From the NCBI GenBank assembly GCA_964304625.1, contig OZ199840.1, positions 3,410,001 to 3,474,000 of the forward strand: 64,000 bases of DNA, in the 5' to 3' direction. Both the position numbers and the translations under genes were made by a program. This document shows, in pieces, positions 37,496 through 48,983 of the stretch. A model generated the notes under the pieces. That model made no database searches, was not told where the DNA came from, and saw nothing but the letters and a program-made list of their open reading frames with translations. The stretch comes from Kudoa neothunni. Lineage: Eukaryota > Cnidaria. Each line of letters begins with the position of its first letter. Positions within the stretch are counted from its first letter, which is position 1.

Positions 37496-39626
37496 AGTAT
37501 TTTGTCTATAGTTCTTTATGGTTTTGTTCGAATATTATATCGTTGCGTAGCCAAATCAGCTCCGCTTTATCCCAATGTATATTTAAACATATAAGGTAAA
37601 AGGATAAATAATTAAGATTCAATAATTGGCATTTTTTGAAATTTTGTATTTTTGAAATTGCACATATTTGGAAATATATTTTGTTCGTGAGAAAAAATAA
37701 AGTAGGGATTGAATAAATTAAAATGTGGGATAATGAAATTTATTATTAGTAGGATTGCACCGATACCAAGGTTTTCCGTGACCTCGGTACTCGCAAAATT
37801 ACCGATACTCAAAATAGATACCATAGACTCGATGTTTTGAACTAATTATAAAATAACCTAAATTATACCTCTAATTTAATTTCATTTTATCAAAATTCAA
37901 TATTATTGGCCATCTGATTAATTATTTTTGTTTTTAATACTCACACATTGTACTCAAAAAGATAAAAAAAATCCATTATTTCTTTAAATTTAATATGCGT
38001 TTTCAATAAATTTTATATTCACAATAAAATCGTAAAAATGGTCAACATAATAACAACCGCGTTTATTCCAAGAAGTAAAGCTGTTTGATAAATTGGTGAT
38101 AATGCGCGGTTTTACGTAATTCACACTATGATATATTAAATGATTTTTTTGCTTTATTAAAACATTTATTAAATCTTTGTTTGTTGCCAAAAGAACACAT
38201 TTTGTTTTTTTCTTATTAAATTGTTACTATTTTAATACAGCCAATAAAGTTAATAAGAATTATTTTGTGGGGTCTTTAGTCTTTAATAACACGGATTAAT
38301 TAATTTTCGTCCACGAATTTTGCATTTAATCAACTCGAAATTGATTGAGCTATTGGTATTAAATTAATTAATATTTTCATAGATTTTTCAATAAAAAATT
38401 GTGTTATCTATAATATGATTGCATTTCGGATTCTGTTGCATTTACATGATTAATTTAATTTAATTTTAATTGGTTAAATAATAATATACTATTATTTGCG
38501 TAAAATAATTTATTTTATCTAACTAAAGAATAATTATCAATATATAAAAAATGATAATAAATTTATCAGAATGATGTTATTAATTGGATATGGGGTAAAT
38601 TTAGATTTATTACTAACTGTGTTGATTACGTAGAAAGTATAATATTGAAAGCTGTTAGTATAATAAATAAGTAATTTAATGCATGTATATAATGCAAGCA
38701 TAAAATATTTTTCTATTTTTAACAATTCTCCTAGATACTCACTTATAAGTTAAACTTGTAGTTTCCAAAATAAATGAATTATTATTATTATTATAATAAG
38801 GAATATTATTGGATAATTATGATAAAATTTAGTTAAAATAATGCACAATTCAAACGAAAAATATACGCAGGAGCACAATATGGTATTATTATTTGTTTTG
38901 GGGAGTCCTGAATATTTCAATACTCGTTTAAAAATGGTATCGACGGAACTTCAGTCTAAGATTATAATTTTAGCGCATTCTTAATGAGAATGCAGTTTGA
39001 CATTAACGTTAATTAATTCCACGAACTATGGAATAATAATAATAAATATCTTTCCAAGAGGTCCGTTTCATTAACGTAATTTAAGAAATTATATATTTCT
39101 TTTAATGAGAAATAAAAAAATTAAGAAACTATGTATTTAGACAATTTTATTCTGAAGCGATATTTTGCGAAATAAGCCAGAAATCTACCGAACATGCATA
39201 AGTGGATTAAAATTCTCATTAGTTGTTGAATTTCTCATTAAATACACGATAAAACTTCTCATAACCTACCAGTAACATAAAGAGAATTTTTAAAATAATA
39301 ACACATGGAGTATTTACACCTAAAATATTTGTTGGGCGGTGGCAATTTTTTATCAGAAATATTAAAATAGGAGACATGAAAATTTGGAAAATTGTGAAAT
39401 ATAAGAATTCTAACAAAATTATCATTAAATTATGAGAATTTATTTTATTTAAGTAATTCGTTCCACTACCAAAACAGGAAATCGGGACCTAATAAGGATT
39501 ATTTGATGTCGACCGTGAATACCGTTGAATTGGTGGTTGGTGTCGAATATTTTATTTGAATAGTCAGTTGATTAGTTTCTGTTATTGGTTGAGCAAACGA
39601 AAACCAAAGTTTCACAACACAGTTAA
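37496..39626. other. Intergenic, possible hAT-like end at about 37748
   Basis: TAGGATTGCACCGATACC near 37751 resembles a common hAT terminal motif, without a partner. A small perfect inverted repeat GCATTCT-(5)-AGAATGC lies near 38975. Otherwise AT-rich, with no gene seen. Confidence 0.35.
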
Positions 39627-40897
39627 ATGGAGATTATACGGGAGAAATTATGTGACTATGCAATCTCTTACCTGCAATACACAGGCGAACACACCAAATG
39701 GAGTTTTAACGTGGTGTTTTCTTCGATCAGCTGTTACACCACTATAGCTCTATTGCAAATGTGCACATCTGGATACACTATGAAAGAGCTGGAAGAATTC
39801 ACTGGCTACAATTTTAGCGAATACACCCCAGATGAGATATCCAAAGTGAGTAATGTACTGAAACAATTGTTGGAGAATAACCCCTACAAAAAGTTCCAAG
39901 CCAAAATATTCACAGACTTTGAAGTGTCGCAGAAACTGTTTGAGAATTTGAAGCTATTGTTCAACTGTAGTCAAAACCACCCTCAACAAACCTTGCTTTA
40001 CGCTCCACATCCATCGATTCAAACCGTCAAATTTGATCAGAAAAATCAAACCATTAAACTAATAAACAATTGGCTGAAGAAAATGGCCAAGGATAAAATA
40101 ATTCCACCCCTACAACGAACCGATATAGCAAATCACGGAAGGATTTTTGTGGTAGGGGCCAGTTGTTTTCGGAACAAACTTCGAATGGACCTTTGTGACA
40201 CCACCAAAGTGAACAAACCATTTTTCAACTATTTTGGTGAGGTAGTCTACACCGACTATGTCACTTTAGTGGGCAGTTGTAAGCTTTTCAAGGATGATAC
40301 CAAAACCTTCAGCTTAATTGCTATGCCGTTCAAAGATGAACAGTATGAATATGTGATTTTGTTACCCAACTTCTCCAAGGTGACAATGAAATCATTCCTT
40401 CAGAATACAAATGTAGGTGTTGTTAGATAATCTAATTATACGAATAGTTGTCATTTGCTAATTAAAATATGGGTTATTGTTTTTTTCATCAACTAATATT
40501 TGTTTAGTTCTACGAGGAGATCTTCTCTATAATATATCACCTGCCGGTGACCAATAATGTCAAGGTGACAATACCCAAAATGAAGTTTTCAGATAAAAGA
40601 AACATCTTGGCCTTCATCAGTCACAAAGGAGTTACCACCTTAACCTCGACCGAATGTGACATTGGGAAACTCAATGAGAAACGGTTCCATCCAATCTCTC
40701 GACTCATCAACACAGTTTCCGTTGTGATAGAACCGATCTCTACCAATAAAAATGTTTACGATCCAAACCTTCTTAAATCCAGTTCAAAAAATCAAGTGTT
40801 TTTAGATCACCCTCACGTATCTATGGTATGGGATAGGAAATTGGGAGCTCCTATCTTCTCCTCAATAACACTCTCCACAACCAATATCAAAACTTAG
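39627..40897 (+). CDS. Serpin, divergent, probably non-inhibitory
   Basis: Two exons, 39627-40412 and 40508-40897 (95-base intron), give 391 residues, exactly serpin-sized. The N-terminal third has the helix and loop pattern of serpins (WSFNVVFSSISCYTTIALLQ, then GYTMKELEEFTG). The middle has IKLINNWLKKMAKDKI and FFNYFGEVVYTDYVTLVG. The second exon has VKVTIPKMKFSDKRNI (central sheet strand) and HPHVSMVWDRKLGAPIFSSI where serpins have the final shutter strands. No cleavable signal peptide is obvious, so it may stay intracellular. The hinge before the reactive loop reads EPISTNKNVY instead of E-E-G-T-E-A plus small residues, so loop insertion and protease trapping are unlikely. Divergent serpins are known in parasites; here the target is unknown. 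Confidence 0.72.
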
Positions 40898-41143
40898 TTC
40901 CCCTGTCTTGTTAATGTATTATTTTCTCACTTTTCTTAAATCATCTTATTCATCTGCCTCCCGCCTTAAATTATTTTTTTAAGAAGAATATCTTATATTA
41001 CTATAATTTTTAAATCTATTTATAGTTTATAAATTAAATTAAATATAACTACAATTATAACTATATCTACATTGGTTATCTAATTTTATGAATAACTCCC
41101 ACATGTCCCTTACTTTACACATGCGCGCGCAACAATTAGAATA

Positions 41144-41212
41144 TGCCTGGTTTTCTTCAACAAATTCTCCACATCGAATCTCAGCCTTCGGTTGATTGCA
41201 GAAAACCAGGTA
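41144..41212 (+). promoter_or_regulatory. Hairpin just before the metaxin start codon
   Basis: TGCCTGGTTTTCTTCAA (41144-41160) and TTGCAGAAAACCAGGTA (41196-41212) are inverted repeats matching at 15 of 17 positions, with a 35-base loop. The right arm ends three bases before the ATG at 41216. If transcribed it would fold in the 5' leader. It could also be a tiny palindromic element. Confidence 0.45.
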
Positions 41213-41215
41213 AAG

Positions 41216-42386
41216 ATGCCAGCGATTTTATCAAATCGAAGAATAGCTTTAACGTATGTTATAGAGGGAATCGGCCCATCGCAAGAATATAAAATTTATC
41301 AACTACCTGAGCGTATAATCATAGTTTTTTAATCGAGTAGCTTAGACTATTCAATTTTAGCACAAAGATCTATATTAGAAACTTCGCAATGCTTATCATT
41401 GGAAGTTGATTTTGAGTTTAGAGAAAATATTTTAACCACTTGATTTAGTACATTGCGAAATTGTACAAGCTAAAATGCGATTTTTATCAATGTGATAACG
41501 CTCCTTTTGTTGCCACAGATGGTATGCATGGTCTAGCTTAAATTTTAAAGCAATTTTTTATTTCCGTTGCTATGGTTATTAGGGAAGGCTTCGTTCACCG
41601 TTGCCAATGGATACGTGTGGAAATTTGATGAATTTCTGCAGTTGATTGACAAGAGTGTAGATATATTTGCAAAAAATGTCATTTTTTGTAGTGATTTATT
41701 AAAATATCTTTTTAGTATCCGCACCAAGAGCAACTTGAAGATGAACCGTGGAAAGTGAACGCTCTTTTAGCGTTATTTTCCAAATGCGAACAACTTGAAG
41801 TAGTTTTATTCATAAATATTTTGTTTATATAAAATAAAATATTTAGGTTGCAATGAGTTTATTGGATAAAAAAAGTTTTTATTTTGAAGTAGATTAAAAT
41901 ACACCTTTTATCTAATATTCTAAGTGGACTTAAATAAGTATAAGTGTTGCTCGTATTTTGGATCGGAACAAAATTTCCCCGAAAGCCACATTTACTCATA
42001 TTTTTACTATAAAAAAATGCTAAAATCATGCGGCAATGCGATTTATTATACGTTGGATGAGGTGAGTGACTATATTCAAGTTTAAGGGGGAGATATTATT
42101 TTTATTCATCTTAGTTGATTTACTCATTTGACCATATTCTCACTGTTATTTTCTCTTTACTGGATTCAAACAATTTTCTTCTTGGTAAAAAGTATGTAAT
42201 GTATGCGTCATGTGATTATATAATTTGACTTTGTTTAGACCCCATGCGACTGATGCTATTCTTTATTCACATATTCTAACGTGGAATAGATTTTTCACAA
42301 TTAAGTACCCCAACTTTAGTGATTTTTTAAAATCAGACCGTATCAACAAGTATATGAATGATTTTTGTGAATTTATTAGCGAATAA
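41216..42386 (+). CDS. MTX2: Metaxin-2, outer mitochondrial membrane import factor
   Basis: Metaxins belong to the SAM complex that assembles beta-barrel proteins in the outer mitochondrial membrane. Nine short exons fit in phase: 41216-41312, 41361-41404, 41449-41521, 41583-41677, 41716-41799, 41847-41874, 41925-42061, 42115-42191 and 42239-42386. Introns are 38-61 bases. The product is 260 residues, as in animal metaxin-2 (263). It opens with YKIYQLPEPQRSILETSQCL, then SLEYIAKLYKLKCDFYQCDN (thioredoxin-like half) and GKASFTVANGYVWKFDEFL. Next come YFGSEQNFPESHIYSYFYYK and the GST-C-like end DHILTVIFSLLDSNNFLLGK followed by PHATDAILYSHIL. There is no C-terminal anchor, consistent with metaxin-2 rather than metaxin-1. 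The first exon and its ATG follow a hairpin. Confidence 0.85.
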
Positions 42387-42661
42387 TTCTAATCATATTT
42401 ATCCTTTCGATTTTCTGTGTTTTTATGTGATTCGAATATGCGTTATTTCATATTTTAATTTATTCTCTGTTATGATTTTGAGTGGGTTTTACAGAGATTT
42501 AATTTATGAATGGATTAAGAACTATGACAATTTTTCTATATTTGAATAACTAATGAAGGAATAAAAATATTAATTCATGAGAATTTTTTTTATGTTAAGA
42601 TTGATTTCATCTAAATTATATTATAATTTTAGTCATTGAAGTTTTTAAAATACAGGAAATA

Positions 42662-42870
42662 CAGTCGGTAATCGATTTTGCACACAATCGAAATAACACA
42701 CTTTTTGGGGAAGTTATTTAATTATAAATTTTTTTATTGTTTATGTAAACAAATATAAACAAATTAGCGTTAATCTTGGTTCAAATAATTAGCTGTAAAC
42801 GCTGCTAAATATATGCAAAAACCACGTGATGTGTCGATTTTGCACACTTTTTCAGACACTCTGTTGATCC
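42662..42870 (+). mobile_element. Tigger-like 5' end (TTTTGCACAC family)
   Basis: TA at 42660-42661 is followed by CAGTCGGTAATCG. The 14-base motif TCGATTTTGCACAC occurs twice in direct orientation, at 42672-42685 and 42834-42847. The second copy lies directly after CACGTGATG. The same plan is seen in two other families in this window. No matching right end was found. Confidence 0.6.
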
Positions 42871-44236
42871 ATATAAAATTATTCCCTAAAAAATTAAAAA
42901 TGTAGCGATAAGTTAAGATAAAAAATTAGAATGTTAGAAGTAATATACAAAATCATTATATGCTTTGAAAATTTTCCGTTAAAATGTTAAGATAGTTGCT
43001 CTGAGACATTTCGTCATATAAAATATACCAACCCTGAATCTAAATGACCATCCCCAGAGCAAGATTTAAATTTTCTCGTTAGTTCAAAAATATTTAGATC
43101 ATTTTAGATTATTGTTAGAATTGGAGATTGTCGTGTATATGTTATAGCGGATCAAAATATGACACAACTCAAAATAATTGATTATTTCAAAAGTTCAAAC
43201 TAATTATCACTTGATGTTTTTGATTCATTTATATTAAGTTAATAAAAAGGATGACGATTTTTTCTTTTAAATTCCAAAAATGGGATATATAATTATTTTT
43301 TCGCATAAATGTGCGAATTTGATTTCTTATTGTATTAAAAAACGTGTCGTATGCTATTATTTTTAAATTAGCCGTATTTTAGGCAAATGTAATTTTACGC
43401 GCGTGCGCATCTAATTTTTTATTATTCCTCGCGTATTTAAGCACTTAAGCTTTTTTTTATTGTAATTTTTGATCATTGAATGCAATAAGGAAGGAAATTT
43501 TATTATTAAAAAAATATGTAAAATTAAATAAGAGATTAAATTTGAAGGAGATCAAAAATATAAAATTTAATACAAAGTTAAAATATTATCATAGAATAAT
43601 TATTGTAGCGATAATATTTAAGTGCGTAGAAAAACTCATCCAGTTAAATTATAACCGAACAATTTCGGCTAATGCTTTATGTTAATTTAGAAAGTTACAT
43701 TAACAAACGTAAATACATGAAAATAATTTACTTTAAGAGGGAAATTTGAAATAGTAGATCATATTGTGAAATAAAAATTAGAAACAGCCCTGCTATGCGT
43801 AAAAATGATAGAATAGATCAGAAACTGTGTCGTTTATTATTTTCAAATTCTGTAGATTCTTATTATTAGTGAATTTTCGATTAAAATGAAAAGTCGACAT
43901 TGCATTATATATTACATTATGTAAGGATATTTATATTGAATTTTGCTTTGTAATATTTTTATTTCAACAAATAAACCAGGAAATATTTATTTTAGTAAGT
44001 AATTAAATATTAAATTCACAAAAAGATTTCAATTAAACTGATGATATTTTGTAGCTTTATCTACGATGTTATTTAAAGTTAGATAAGCCTAATGATTTTT
44101 AAAAATTACTCAAACCGACCGGGGATATTTACAAAAATCATGAAACCAACATGTAAAAAGAATGCTGCAAAAAAGAACTACTTAAAAACCAGATTCTTCA
44201 ACAATATTTGTATCGTATATTTATGAAGAAAAAAAT
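42871..44236. other. No gene recognised
   Basis: A 69-codon lysine/isoleucine-rich open frame at 43476-43685 is probably chance in AT-rich DNA. Nothing else is supported. Confidence 0.4.
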
Positions 44237-44920
44237 TCAAAGATGAAGGAAAGCCAGACAAAGCTTGGTTATTCCCAAATCATTGTAATTAAGCCATAAT
44301 AATCCCAATAGATGGATAACGGAAAGTATTTTCCAGGTGGTTAGAACCTTGGATACAATTTTCGTTGGAGTATAATCGATAATGATAGAATTGGCACCCC
44401 TAAAATTATATGACAGCTAATAGAGCAAAAAGTGATTAGGTAAACCCACCAGAATGTATGTAAAGGAATCATAAATGCAAGTATAGTATCAGGAATGATC
44501 GTGAAGCGACTTTCCGGAGCAACAAACGCTGCTACAAGAGCAAGTATAGTATAACGCTCCAATTTCCAATGTTTTATGCCATCCATGTTGCCGACAAATA
44601 CTTTCGAATTCACATACGCAGTGGTTCCTACATAATTTAAAAATGATTTCTCAAAAAATCGTTATCACCTTGACTGGAAACATATCTGCTAAAATGCTTT
44701 GGAATAATGTTCGACTTGAGATTTAAAGATGAGAACAAGCGCGAATTCGAATTTTTTGTAGTGGTAAAATTCACTTGTCGAATGAGTGAATTAGTGACCA
44801 GTTTGTAATGTGGAGTTATCCCTCCAGTTTTATTACCTAATTACAATATTAAAAAGTCCGCATAAACAGCCAAATATCGGATGATATACAAAGACGAGCA
44901 GCGTAAACTGTAAAATTCAT
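44237..44920 (-). CDS. SDHD: Succinate dehydrogenase cytochrome b small subunit
   Basis: Membrane anchor of respiratory complex II in the inner mitochondrial membrane, binding heme b and ubiquinone with SDHC. Four exons in phase, 44920-44890, 44836-44669, 44627-44450 and 44399-44237 (introns 53, 41 and 50 bases), give 179 residues. The N-terminal 60 residues are rich in Ser, Thr, Asn, Arg and Lys with almost no acidic residues, fitting a mitochondrial presequence. Conserved features are HWKLERYTILALVAAFV (helix I), then PLHTFWGANSIIIDYT with the heme-ligand His and the W-G...D-Y pattern (helix II). The end is LLWLNYNDLGITKLCLAF (helix III with N-Y-N-D-x-G). The gene is small and divergent but all three membrane helices are present. 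Confidence 0.85.
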
Positions 44921-46383
44921 GTTAATATGACACGCATGCGTGTGTTTAAATTTAACTCTGTTATAAGTAGGGTGGCTTAACAATTTTATTAATAATTGAC
45001 AGTTTTATTAGTTAAAACATAATTTTTAAAGATTATTCTTAATGTAATAATACATTGTCCAAAAAAATATTATAGCGGAAAATATCAACCATTATCACAT
45101 TGATACCAATTTATTCAATAAAAAATTGAATCTAAATATTTGTTAATGATAATTTTGTTCACTTAATTTACTTAATGTTCAAAACTTAGATCGGAAAAGT
45201 TTTATTTAAGATATGCGCAGACAAAGATTATTGATCTCATAGAACTGACAATGCTATTGCATTAATCCAGATATAACAACCAATTACCTAATTGTAGCAT
45301 TTTTATGAAATCAAATAACAGATCGAGTGAATTTATTTCTAATTTAATGGGTTCATAAATTTTTACGTCAACAGGGGAGTATTTCACGCTTGAATCGCAA
45401 CTCTCACATCGAAAACAACCAATCTACAAATCTATTTTTAGTCAAAATGATTTTGAGAAATTTTTCCGTTAACACAAGTATTATGATCACATTGGATTTA
45501 GAACCTTTGTTAATCCCACAGTATTGTAGAGATCACGAGGGAAGGTGGTTACTGACGTGTTTCCCCTTACAATTATAGTCAGCGTTGCCGGAAAAAATCA
45601 GAATTTGTTGTAAAAACGGAATTAATATTTAATTATATGTATAAATATTATGTTAATTTATAATTAACTCAAAAACTTCAAATTTAGGACATCGTTCGGT
45701 CAATGTATTGATAAATTTCCTCATTGGAACAAGATTATCTAACGTAGAGCACAACATTTAATTTTTTTCTGATGTTTTCGATAATTCCAGAAGAGAACAT
45801 GCTCTTTCCGGAGAAGCGTTAATCGGAGTTAATTAAAATAAAGATGTGCTATATTTTCCGATGAAATAAAAACTATTTTGCCGACCAGCAAAGTTCAAAA
45901 AGGCGATTATTAATAATTGAATCAAACAAACTTTGTTTTTGAGCCTATTCAATTCCTTTAATTTCGAACAATTGTATTACAGTCATTCGTTCGATTTTTG
46001 AATAACACAAAGCAGCTATACCTATACCTATACCTAGATGAGGTTTTATTTTTATGTGCGACCATTTATTCATTAAAATTAAGAAAAATTAGTCAAGTAG
46101 ATAATATTTAGTTAAATTTTAAATTAAATTAGAAATTTTTGAAAATTGATAAAAAACTTTTTTTTTTGTTTACAAGGTAAAACCCCTGGCGTAACTTATT
46201 AGGTTGGTCATAACTATTCCATTAATGCTTTAGGCACCGCAGGACATAACATGAAACCCTGTCCTTATCTTTATGTGGTAGTGTTGGACTTTAACCAACT
46301 AAACATCCTTGTCTCAGGGCAACCACCATCCCAAAACCTATTCCTTTAAGGACGTTGGCTCTGTGGGAACTGCAAATGTAGAT
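44921..46383. other. No gene recognised
   Basis: A 62-codon frame at 45390-45578 has no family features. A short TATACC tandem repeat lies at about 46017-46036. Confidence 0.4.
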
Positions 46384-46811
46384 ATATACTAGTGTGGTGT
46401 ATAATGGTGTCCTCCCTAATTCATAGTAATAACAATGGAGCAATGACAGTCCCTCCCCAATAATTCAGAAACGGGTGATGATTTTATTGATCAAAAATCG
46501 AGCCTTTCATAGATAGCTTTATATTATTTAGAAGAGTTTGGCAATTATTTTAAACATTTTAAACATCATGGCTCAAAAAATGGGAGTTAATGTGCGACTC
46601 TACTTCAGATGTTTATTCATAATCAAATCGTAATTTTAAACAAAAAAATGATTGGTTTTCTATTAATATTTAAGTTGTAGTTAATTTTGTGTTTTTATAT
46701 TTTTTGTGTGATTGCGCAAAAAGTACGTACTACCTACCGATCCCGGCTGAATAGTACGCACAATTTTCTCATCCCAAGGGGAACTATGTACGACCGACAC
46801 ATTACTACTAT
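46384..46811 (+). mobile_element. Tigger-like element, 3' fragment (second copy of the 1912-2703 family)
   Basis: It aligns along its whole length with the 3' part of 1912-2703 read on the minus strand: TAGTGTGG, TAATAACAATGG, TCAGAAACGG, GATGATTTTAT, then TTGCGCAAAAAGTA(C/A)(G/A)TAC and TATGTACGACC near the end. The transposase C-terminus has stops and a small duplication. The right end falls at a TA and abuts a piggyBac fragment, suggesting the Tigger inserted there. Confidence 0.75.
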
Positions 46812-47315
46812 ACTATGTTTTCCAAATAAATTGGAATACTTTATTATTTCATGGCATATATTTTGGCCAAAGAGAATAAAAAACAATCCGAAATACACTT
46901 AATCCTTTGATGATAGTGGACCGTTGGTCTTGGGAGACCATTCGTAATATTCTCAATCGAAGTTCTCGATTTAGAGGGTTTATTTAAATTCCACTCAATG
47001 CCATTCTTATTTTTCAGTGATCCTTCAAGAACATGGGATTCGATAGAATCATTCGAATTTTCAGAAGATCCAAAAACCTAATCATCCAATTCGCTACCAG
47101 ATGATTGTATTTCATTACTGTAGTCTTCAGAGCTGTTCTACATTATGAAAAGGGAGCATGCTCAAACTAAATTTTCGTACACCAATTATTTAATTAATAA
47201 AAATCTACTCGATGGAATTCTTCTAAACTTGTTTAAAACAGAGCACATACTATAACGGTTATAATAAAGGGAAAAAATCTGAGGTGTATTACACCCCAAA
47301 AATCGTCAGAAGGTA
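46812..47315 (-). mobile_element. piggyBac fragment, N-terminal coding part and left end
   Basis: On the minus strand the frame reads SSEDYSNEIQSSGSELDD, stop, then GIEWNLNKPSKSRTSIENIT and NGLPRPTVHYHQ. This is the acidic-then-basic N-terminus usual in PGBD-type transposases. Outside it, the minus strand at 47315 reads CCTTCTGACGATTTTTG followed by a GGTGTAATACACC palindrome, resembling a piggyBac terminus with hairpin. The flanking TTAA is mutated. The rest of the element is missing beyond the Tigger insertion. Confidence 0.6.
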
Positions 47316-47581
47316 TTATTTTGTTCGGTGGACTTATTTACTATATTTTCCCAAAAAATTTCAAAAATTCAAGTCAAAATTATTCTACAAGAATAGCTCG
47401 ACTTTAGGAATGTGCGAAGAATATTAAAAAAAGTTATAACTAGTTCAAATATCGTTTTGGGGTTAAATATTATATCTCAAATTCATCTTATTTAGGAAAT
47501 TTTGGAACAAAATCCGGAATTTCCGATCATTTACTATTTACTGTATTTCAATGGTTGTGGCTATTTATATAAGGGGCTATA

Positions 47582-48223
47582 TAGTAGGCAACCGATAATA
47601 CGCACTTTCATCGATACGACTTAGTCAAAGTTTATATTGAGTGAAACGTTTTATAATATTTTTATGATAGTAACAAGATAAAAGTCTTAAGAATATTTTT
47701 GAATTAAACTAGGAAATTTCCAATCTATTATATCACGTGACTCACTGATAATACGCACTTTTTCGACCATACCACTTGGATTAAATTGTTTTTTTAACGA
47801 GGGGAAAATTTCAATTCAGACGTTTTAAATTTTGAACGAAATGAAAATAAAATAAATTTTATTTCAAGACAGTATTAGTTGTCGATTAAATAATGTTATT
47901 TAAACACATAAATAAGGATTTTAAGGTAAAGATATAAAAAATTTCATATTGCGCTAAAAAATGAATAAGAAATAAAATAGTATTTATAAATTTTTAAAAC
48001 TGACCATTCACTAAATTTTACCCCACTGTAAAAAGATATAAATATTTATCAATAAATATGATTGGAACAAAAATTGCGAATCATTTTTCGCCAAAATATT
48101 CTTGATAATTTTTGTTTTTATTCCAATTAAATAAAGGTATAATACCTATGCTGAAAAATAAAGAAAACACAACCCAACGTGAAACGCGCACGCAACCCAG
48201 TGCGTATTACGGTTACCTACTAT
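47582..48223. mobile_element. Tigger-like MITE (ATACGCAC family)
   Basis: Inverted ends are TAGTAGGCAACCGATAATAC on the left and GTATTACGGTTACCTACTA on the right, each next to TA. The motif GATAATACGCACTTT is repeated directly at 47594-47608 and 47747-47761. The second copy comes a few bases after CACGTGA. At 640 bases it has no coding frame and is non-autonomous. Confidence 0.75.
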
Positions 48224-48983
48224 AATCACTAACGGAAAGTACGCACGCGCTCCACCATTTTTAATCCTAACAACTCATATTTAAGTTTGATATATACAAT
48301 AAATATTTTAGAATCCGTATATTTCATATATTTGATGTATTTTTATTTTGATATTGAATATAATAATCCATAAAAATATCCATTAATAATATTTTTATAC
48401 TACGAAAAATATTATTAATTTTCATTAGAACTAATTTGACCTTTGAAAACTACAGATATATTCGTGTAAAATTATTTCTTATGTGAACATTAAAGTTTTT
48501 AAGTGACACAACACAATAAGTAAATCAATTAGCAAATAAGCCAATATCGATAGCGTATAACGTAAAATTATAACTGATTTTAGTTTATTTATTTTATGAG
48601 TGATAATTTATCTTCATGACTTGTTCTGGGGTTACCCTATAAATATAGTCGATTTATTGTTCTTCTACAAACTTTGATTGTTTATTATCGTTTCAAAATA
48701 ATTAAATACACGATAACATCTAACAAGGAGAACAATGCTATTTTATTTGTCGAGAATAGGATTCAAACGATAATCATTTATTTAGATGTAGGCACTAGGG
48801 AATAACGTTAATTCGACTTGAATTGAATTAAATGTATTTAGCATATTTTTATCTCAAGATAAAAATATTCAGCACTTCCCTGTTTCATAGTTCATAGTTC
48901 ATAATTCATAGTTCATAGAAACCCTTCCATTATATGCGCGCGCAGAAGGATATATCCGTAGTTTTTTAGCCCTCAACACCCTC
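48224..48983. other. 5' flank of LSM14, no gene seen
   Basis: AT-rich. A short tandem of TTCATAGTTCATA-type units lies at about 48883-48917, shortly before the LSM14 start. Confidence 0.45.

Noticed and set aside
39556-39747. Alternative frame starting before the serpin
   Set aside because: It overlaps the serpin start in another frame and has no features; the serpin frame has the expected length and pattern.
43476-43685. 69-codon lysine/isoleucine-rich frame
   Set aside because: Composition matches chance open frames in AT-rich DNA; no splice partners or family.
44421-44449. A 29-base intron in SDHD
   Set aside because: Using the donor at 44449 and the acceptor at 44400 gives 50 bases and restores the conserved W-G...I-D-Y helix, so the shorter reading is wrong.
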